Positions 57,432-64,000 of a stretch of DNA of 64,000 nt are shown in pieces. Location: assembly GCA_016801885.1 (NCBI GenBank), contig CM028897.1:12896501-12960500 (forward strand). The letters run 5' to 3'. The notes beneath the pieces are model-generated. The model searched no databases. It was not told the DNA's origin and saw only the letters and a program-made list of their open reading frames with translations. Position numbers and translations under genes: made by a program. This DNA comes from Toxotes chatareus (taxonomy: Eukaryota > Chordata > Actinopteri > Toxotidae). How positions within the stretch are numbered: the first letter of the stretch is position 1; the number at the start of each line of letters is the position of its first letter.

Positions 57432-58059
57432 TCAGTAAGAAACACTGTGATCCAGTGCTTTCTGATCAGAATATTTCAGAAAATTTATACCTCCCTCTAA
57501 AGGTTTAACTAGAATCACTGCTTCGGGGTTGCATGTCTCTGTCAAGAGATTCCTTGTATGTGTTCACGTGCTTGGCCAGTAAGACTGATTTCTTGGTTTC
57601 TTCTTCTTCTAGGCATCACTTCTCTAGATATCGCAATACACAAATAAGTAAAAAAAGGCAGTGAAAGGCTGACACAGACAAATTAAAATGTTAATATTTA
57701 AAACAGTTAAATTCAGAAATTCAACAATCATGAAAAATGTTTCACATCTGATGAATTCATTTTTTTTTTTTTTTATTCTATCGCTGAAAAAAACTGAACT
57801 GAAAGCAAGATAATGTAAATGAACTTTTGAGTTTTGTGGAGCTGGCTGAGACTTTTGAGGGTTTCATTATTCAAAGTGTGTTTGAAACCACAGACACACA
57901 GAGAAACTCAGAGCCTCCAGAGGGGATGAACTACTTAGGAACTGAAACCTGTGTGGCTGTGTAGATCAAACTAAACCTCAGTGAACTGGTCTGAAATCAT
58001 TAGTGGTCTGAGGGCTCCTCCTCTGGTGGCTTCATGTTACAAGTGTTCAGGCACTGAGG
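57432..58059. other. Intergenic, no gene
   Basis: Contains a poly-T run at about 57,760. The last part (57,975-58,059) repeats sequence 3' of the 50.4-kb family D gene, showing that the two D genes were duplicated with their flanks. Confidence 0.55.
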
Positions 58060-58098
58060 GGTTTTTGTTCAGCTCTACTGATGCTTTGTGTTACTGTG

Positions 58099-58516
58099 GG
58101 TCTCTGGCACAGTAATACACAGCAGTGTCTTCAGGCTGCACATTCTGTCCATTTAGAGTCACTGTGTTGCTGGAAGAGTCTAAGTTGACACTGAACTTGT
58201 TCTGTAGTGAATCTTTGACGCTTGTGTCACTACTCATCCACTCCAGTCCTTTCCCTGCAGGTTGTCTGATCCAAGCTGTGTAGTAGCTGTCAACAGAATA
58301 AGAGACCTGACAGGTGATGGTCAGACGTTGACCTGGCTGCACAGTCACAGAGGCTGGCTGTGTCAACTGTTCACACTTCACACCTGTTAAAAGAAGAAAA
58401 TGTTTTGTGATAAATTATCCAGTTATTCTGCAAAAGAAAAAATACAGACGATAATAAATCCAGAGAGACTCACAGGATACAGCTGCCAACAGCAGCAGCA
58501 GAGCTACAGAAAACAT
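58099..58516 (-). CDS. VH segment, family D (58.1 kb)
   Basis: Leader 58474-58516, 90-bp intron, V exon 58099-58383 starting VKCEQLTQPASVTVQ. Cys in TITCQVSY, Trp in TAWIRQPAG, Cys in AVYYCARD. CDR2 DTSVK. RSS: CACAGTA (58092-58098), the same heptamer variant as the 50.4-kb gene, 23-bp spacer, ACAAAAACC (58060-58068). Octamer variant ATGCAAAC at 58603-58610. Confidence 0.95.
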
Positions 58517-58610
58517 GGTTTGTGGTGAATCTGAAGAGACGTGAGCTTCCTTTAACATCCACAGTCTCATGTGAAGTCTTTATAACTGCGTCACAAGAAA
58601 GAGTTTGCAT

Positions 58611-59685
58611 AGAGACCTGACAGATGCTGGTCACATGGATGTAATGCAAAATAAAGGAATCTGTCATTGTTCTGACTATTGTTATCTTTAATATCTACAG
58701 AACAAAAACACATAACTGTCTTACAAAAATCTGTGGTCCAGTTTGGAGTCTGGAATGAACTTCTTGGGATTTATTCTCCAAAAACTACTGTTGTGTAATT
58801 AACATCTTTAGATTTTTCCAGTGCCCTTTTTATTTATTGTTGCACAGAGGCTTGTAAAAGCCTTGATTCCTTATTATAAATCAATTACTAAAAGGAAGCA
58901 TACCTAGAGTTTAGTGCCCTTTCATAAGTCAGTCATTGTCTTGTATATAATGAAATTTCAATCATTTCAATCACTTCAAATCATACATCTGTTTCTTTAA
59001 CGTCAGTTTGAAATTTAATCATTTTGTGAGATTCTTTTTGTTTGCTTGTTTCTGTTGTTTTGTTTTTATGGTTTTGTTTGTTAGTCAGATGTTACAGTCT
59101 ACCCCATTTCAAGGAAACAGGTGAAAAAATGTTTCCCCCATCTTCTCCAGGCATCACAATGTAACAAAGACAAAAATATAACAACCCTGTCTTGTTGTTT
59201 TGTATGTTGTATCATTTGGGAAAGTCACGTTTCTCTATGTGTCCTCTGTCTAAGGCAGGTGACATAGAATGAAGTAAGACATGATCTAGTAGTAACAAAA
59301 AATGCCTCTTTCATTCAGTGAATGTTTAAACATTAAACTACATTATGTATGTAAATATGTTTGTGGTTCAGTCACATGTCACTGATTATTTGCTCAGAAG
59401 AGAGAATAACAAGGCTTTAACTGCCCTCTAAAGGTCTGAAGTGGACCTACAATATATGGTCTACTTCAATAAATGTTAATAAACTTATTTACAGTGATTC
59501 CTATTTTTACATGTGTTAACCTGAACCTTTTTAATATTTAATATTTAATAATAATAATGCTGTTACATCAACTGGTCTGTCATTTTTTATTTATTATTCT
59601 ATGTCTGTGTTTGTGCATGTATGTGGGGGTGTGTGAAACTAACTGTTTCTAATGGTCTATCAGTTCAGTAAGGATGAGGATTGTA
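58611..59685. other. Intergenic, no gene
   Basis: AT-rich; no V relic, RSS or exon recognised. Next element is the nonamer of the 59.7-kb gene. Confidence 0.5.
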
Positions 59686-59724
59686 GGATTTTGTACAGCT
59701 GTTCAACTAACTTCAGTCACTGTG

Positions 59725-60172
59725 GATCTCGAGCACAATAATAAACAGCAGAATCTTCAGTCTTCAGACTGTTCATCTGCAGATACAGCTGCTCTCTGCT
59801 GTTGTCTCTGGAGATGGTAAACCGGCCTTGGACTGACTGAGAGTAGTATTTGCTGCTACCACTACCACTATCATGCCAGGCAACCCACTCCAGTCCTTTC
59901 CCAGGAGCCTGTCTGATCCAGGCCATATAGTAGCTGCTGAATGAGAATCCAGAGGCTGTACAGGTCAGTCTGTGAGATTCTCCCGGTCTTTTAACCACTG
60001 GTTCAGATTCAGTCAGAGTCTGACCATCAACACCTGTCAAACCAAGAAAGACAACAGTGATTTCTCCATAAGGTGGTAACTTTTTGACAAAAAATTCAAC
60101 TCAACATCAGTGAAAATCTTGACCTGCCCAGCAGATAGTTAAAAGCAGCAGTCCTGTCCTAAAGTCCATCAT
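59725..60172 (-). CDS. VH segment, family A (59.7 kb)
   Basis: Leader 60124-60172 (MMDFRTGLLLLTICWAG) with donor G|GTCAAG (less usual), 90-bp intron, V exon 59725-60033. Cys in RLTCTASG, Trp in MAWIRQAPG, Cys in YYCARD. CDR1 GFSFSSYY, CDR2 HDSGSGSSK. RSS: CACAGTG (59718-59724), 23-bp spacer, ACAAAATCC (59686-59694). Octamer variant at 60245-60252. Confidence 0.94.
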
Positions 60173-60822
60173 GTCAAACTGCAAGTCCACTGTCCTCTGT
60201 CATCCTCTCTGCAGTCAGTTAAGTAGAGGTGGAAGACATCTGAGTTTTGCATTGACTCCTCCTCACATGTGGAAACAGCTGGACGAGTCAGTCGCCTAAG
60301 TCTGGTGTTTTTCGAACTTGAATACGTTTTTAGATTATGAATATGTGTTCATTTTCACATTTTTTTATATCCCTAAGCATTCACACCACAGCTATATGTC
60401 CTTAATCATACAAATATAAGCATCTTTTAGATTAATTAATTAAAAGTATTGTTTGCAGACTGTGACTGTATCTCAATAACTGTGTGTAACATTCTTTTAA
60501 TACTGTGTACATGCTGTTTATTTTGATGTCTGCAAATATATCTTTCCATCCCTTTGTGCATCATAGGACATATACTTTTAACATTTTCCTCACTTAATGA
60601 AATACAAGCACACAAAATAAAACAATCACAGATTTTAATGAGAGAAAGTCAAATTCTCAAAGCTAGTCAAATATATTTTGAAATACTAAAAAAAAATGTC
60701 TCTGTCATGGAATAACTGTACACACACTACTTCATACCGTCTTTAGTCATATTCACATTCACAATGTGTGGTTAAGTCTTGTTGGCCTTTGTGCAGGTCT
60801 GTTGTTGGTTTGTATCACTGTG

Positions 60823-61271
60823 AGGACAGAGTAATAAACAGCTGTGTCCTCAAGCTGCAGATTCTGTTCTTTCATAGTCACTGTTCCAGCAGAAGTGTCT
60901 CTGCTGTTGCTGAACTTGTTCTTCAGAGCATCATTTTGATGAAAGCTGCTGTGCTTTGCTCCTCACTGATGCAAAATCCAGTCCATTGGTTTTCCTTCAC
61001 GCTGTCTGATCCAACCTGTTGCATAGTCGTTATCAGTCAGAGAATAACCAGAGACCTGACAGGTGATGGTCAAAGACTGTCCAGGCTGCACAACCATGGA
61101 TTCTGGCTGCTTGAGGTCAATACTGTTCACACCTGTGGAAACAGAAATCAACATTATCTCCATCATTCATCTGATTATTGAGTGTTTCTGATGTGTTTAT
61201 TAGTGTGAATCCACTGAAAGCTCCTCACAGGATCCAGCTGCCAGCAGCAGTATCAGAGCTACAGAGAACAT
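60823..61271 (-). pseudogene. VH pseudogene, family B (60.9 kb)
   Basis: Leader 61229-61271 and V exon 60823-61132 are laid out as in other family B genes, but a TGA follows ILHQ in CDR2 (CAGTGA in place of CAGTGG). The second conserved Cys is Ser (VYYS). The heptamer CACAGTG (60816-60822) is intact. Promoter similarity ends near 61,280, where family F sequence begins. Confidence 0.9.
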
Positions 61272-61374
61272 GGTTGATGTTGGAATTTTTTTCTGATGAA
61301 ATGATTTGTGTTTACCTAAATTTACATTAGGGAAGTATTTCTTTTATGACTCAATTTACTGTCTCTCACTGTGT

Positions 61375-61690
61375 CTCTGGCACAGTAACATACTGCTGTG
61401 TCCTCTGTCCTCAGACTATTCATCTGTAGATAGACTTTACTGTTGGAGTCATCTCTGGAGATGGTGAATCTACCCTGGACTGATCAGGAGTAGTGGCTAG
61501 GAGAACTAGATGTGTGTACCAAAGCAACCCACTCCAGTCCTTTACCAGGAGCCAGTTCCATGCTGAGCCTCTGACGTGAAGTCCAGAAACTGTGCAGGTG
61601 AGTCTTTGATAACAGCTCTGTTATGGTTTGAACTTAAGCACCAATCCAAACAATTAAAACAACCACCAAGAGTGTCAGCTTTCCGTAAGG
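61375..61690 (-). pseudogene. VH pseudogene, family F, also without leader intron
   Basis: Related to 55744-56099, with leader-like sequence running straight into FR1. Lesions: no ATG at the expected place (CCTTACGG), deletions in FR1 and FR2 (the WVRQ stretch is missing), and TGA replacing a Gln codon in YSxSV. The FR3 end is CARDTV-like with heptamer CACAGTG kept. It shows that the intronless leader predates the duplication. Confidence 0.85.
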
Positions 61691-62329
61691 CAAATTGACA
61701 ATATCCTTTGTATGTTTTCCTCTTTAAACTGGATCCCTGTGAGAATTTGTTTACAGTATGAGGGGTGAGTGATAGGTTCCTAGGCTAAGGTATAATCAAT
61801 ACATTTTAGAAGACCTAGAACATTTATTTTCCAACATAGCTTCCCTCCTACATTTAGCACAGCAGTCATGGAGAGTACGGATCCCTACTTTGCAGAAGTT
61901 AGTATCTTAGACATGTAGAAAGTGGTCCACAGCAGCGATGACATCAGGTCAGATCAGGCTATGGTTATAATAAAAAGCTGAAACCTCAGACTGTTCATCT
62001 GTAGCTGCTGTTAATAATTGATTTCCTGTGTGTGTGAGAAAGAGAAAGACAATGTATCAAACTGAAAATCGTATATGTACGGCTTTTTCTGTTTATTCAG
62101 ATAAATGGTTTCAGCAGTGTTGTGTTGTCCTTTGCTGTTTTGTGAGGACTTGATCATTAGAGAAAAAAAATGTTTATTGATGTGTTAAAAAGAGCTTGTC
62201 TTGATTTCATAATTTTGAACAACCACAAAGAGAAAACAAAAATGTAACTCTTTCTAATGGTTTGTCAGTTCAGTGAGAGAGAGGACTGTAGGATTTTGTA
62301 CAGCTGCTCAACCAGCTTCAGTCACTGTG

Positions 62330-62772
62330 AGTGTCGAGCACAATAATAAACAGCAGAATCTTCAGTCTTCAGACTGTCCATCTGCAGATACAGCTGCTCT
62401 CTGCTATTGTCTCTGGAGATGGTAAACTGGCCTTGGACTGACTGAGAGTAGTATTTGTTGCTACCACTATAACTGATAGTGGCAACCCACTCCAGTGCTT
62501 TCCCAGGAGCCTGTCTGATCCAGGCCATAGCATAGCTGCTGAATGAGATTCCAGATGTTGTGCAGGTCAGTCTGTGAGATTCTCCAGGTCTTTTCACCAC
62601 TGGTTCAGATTCAGTCAGAGTCTGACCATCAACACCTGTCACACCAAGAAAGACAACAGTGATTTGTTATAAGGCTGTAACTTTTGAAAACAAATTCAAC
62701 TCAGAATCAGTGAAACTCTTCACCTGCCCAGCAGAGAGTTAAAAGCAGCAGTCCTGTCCTATAGTCCATCAT
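62330..62772 (-). CDS. VH segment, family A (62.3 kb), most distal intact V
   Basis: Leader 62724-62772, 88-bp intron, V exon 62330-62635. Cys in RLTCTTSG, Trp in MAWIRQAPG, Cys in YYCARH. CDR1 GISFSSYA, CDR2 ISYSGSNK. FR3 has MDSLKTEDSA. RSS: CACAGTG (62323-62329), 23-bp spacer, ACAAAATCC (62291-62299). Octamer variant at 62845-62852. The V array may continue past the right edge. Confidence 0.95.
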
Positions 62773-63059
62773 GTCAAACTGTGTGTCCACTGTCCTCTGT
62801 CATCCTCTCTGCAGTCAGATAAGTAGAGGTGGAAGACATCTGAGTTTTGCATTGACTCCTCCTCACAAAGAGGAAAGAACAAGATTGAACTTGGCGGTTT
62901 GGGGAAACTGAAAAATTTATGTTCAGATTTTGTTCCTCCAACTCAGCTCAAACATGTCTGACATGTTTTAATTTGACTTGTGGAAAAAGTTTATTTGCAT
63001 TAGCACTCACTTATCTTGCAATAAAAATTCAAACTGGTGATTTTATATCAGAAATTATA

Positions 63060-63302
63060 CAAAAAGACAAATTCACACCCACCCATTTTCTATACCACTT
63101 GGTCCATCAGGGTTAGAGCCTATACCAGCTGACTACAGGCACACCTAGGGACAATTTATCTAATTAATCTAATGTGCATATTTTTTGGGAAAGTGAGAGG
63201 AAACTGGAGTACCAGGAGAAAATGCAAACTGGGAGACCATGCATTTGAACCTGGAACCCTCTTCTTGTGAGGCAACATTGCTAACCACTGCACCACTTTG
63301 CC
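63060..63302. repeat. Decayed copy of a common teleost dispersed repeat
   Basis: Recognisable order: ACCCATTTTCTATACCACTT, TCAGGG, AGCCTATACCAGCTGACTA, CACACCTAGGGACAATTT, AATCTAATGTGCAT, GAGAGGAAACTGGAGTACC, TTTGAACCTGGAACCCT, TGCTAACCACTGCACCAC. The family is widespread in fish; I cannot give its formal name. Confidence 0.75.
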
Positions 63303-63499
63303 ACCTGAGCTGTTTTCCAATTAAGTAAAATGTAACTTATCTTGGCATAATGGTCTCTACTACTCCCTAACGGCAAAGTGAGCAGAAGATGAACTAAAAC
63401 TAGACAATTTCCCTTTGGGAAATCGCGAGAGTGGTGCATTGCACCGCTAGTATAATATTGTGTGTGTCTTTGCACTGCTAGTATTGATACCAATGCATT

Positions 63500-64000
63500 C
63501 TTGTATAAGTCTATCTGAGTGTGTATCTATATGAGTGAGTGTCTGTGTGTGTGTGTGTCTGTATGTGTGTGTCTTTCTGTCTGTGTGTGTCTGTGTGTGC
63601 CTGAGTGGGTCTGACTGTTGTGTGTGTGTGTGCGTGTCTGTGTTTGTGCTCCTCTGTCAATGTTGTGCGGGAGCACCGCACAATATTGACTGTGGGTGTG
63701 TGTGTGTGTTTGTCTGTGTGTGCCTGAGTGGGTCTTTGTCAATACTGGGTTGTGCTTCGCACAACCCAGTATTGACTAGTGTGTGTGTGTCTGTGTGCCT
63801 GTTTAAATATTGTGCGGTGCTACCGCACCGCACAATATTAACTGTGTGTATGTGTGTGTGTGTCTGAATGTGTCTGTGCGTGTGTCTGTGTTTGTCTGTG
63901 TGTGCCTGAGTGGGTCTGTGTCAATACTGGGTTGTGCTTCGCAAAACCCAGTATTGACACTATTGTGTGTGTGTGTGTGTGTGTGTGTCTGAATGTGTGT
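63500..64000. repeat. TG/CTG minisatellite with embedded hairpins
   Basis: Irregular GTGTGTCTGTGTG repeats with a recurring unit TGCCTGAGTGGGTCTG. Four long inverted repeats are set in it: 63656-63690, 63738-63776, 63806-63839 and 63918-63960. The array continues to the edge of the window. Confidence 0.9.

Noticed and set aside
63656..63960. Hairpin array as a CRISPR-like repeat or as rho-independent terminators
   Set aside because: The genome is eukaryotic. The spacing is irregular, no spacers of equal length are present, and the hairpins occur inside a microsatellite.
63527..63992. Cys/Val- and Thr/His-rich open frames at the right edge
   Set aside because: They are translations of the TG/CA minisatellite.

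Overview
This window is part of a teleost fish immunoglobulin heavy-chain (IGH) locus, transcribed on the minus strand from high to low coordinates. The VH framework style (TESEPVVKRPGESHRLTC; QPESMVVQPGQSLTITC), the dense microsatellites and a tau-type (IgT/IgZ) constant region point to a ray-finned, probably percomorph, fish. The species cannot be read from the sequence. I found no gene outside the immunoglobulin system.

Layout in transcription order. (1) 63.0-64.0 kb: a decayed dispersed repeat and a TG-rich minisatellite carrying near-perfect hairpins. (2) 62.8-29.0 kb: a VH array with 19 V segments that look intact (leader exon, V exon, 23-spacer RSS) and many pseudogenes, fragments, chimeras and orphan leader exons. 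I sort the V segments into local families A-G; these letters are mine, not official names. (3) 28.2-26.5 kb: two dead family-G VH relics flanking a relic of an IgT transmembrane exon. (4) 26.05-20.47 kb: a D-J-C tau unit (one D, one J, C-tau1 to C-tau4, TM1, TM2), complete except for one frameshift in C-tau4. (5) 19.63-15.58 kb: a duplicated J-C tau unit with no D of its own; it is a pseudogene, with C-tau2 and C-tau3 broken and re-ordered and its own C-tau4 frameshift. (6) 13.7-2.56 kb: a cluster of 17 D segments in repeating cassettes, presumably serving J-mu/C-mu beyond the left edge. (7) 2.56 kb to 1: no gene seen.

How the parts work together: V segments carry 23-spacer RSSs, D segments 12-spacer RSSs on both sides, and J segments 23-spacer RSSs, so the 12/23 rule allows D-to-J then V-to-DJ joining. 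Joining to the D/J at 26.0-25.6 kb would give IgT. Joining to the D cluster would delete the tau units and, by inference, give IgM/IgD. Every J, C-tau1 to C-tau3 and intact leader junction I checked is in splice phase 1, and TM1 to TM2 is phase 0.

Most notable: the circularly permuted C-tau2/C-tau3 segment in the second tau unit; independent homopolymer frameshifts in both C-tau4 exons; a third, older tau relic; the 17-member D cassette array with conserved V-side nonamer variants; VH family F with no leader intron; and orphan leader exons with their own promoters.
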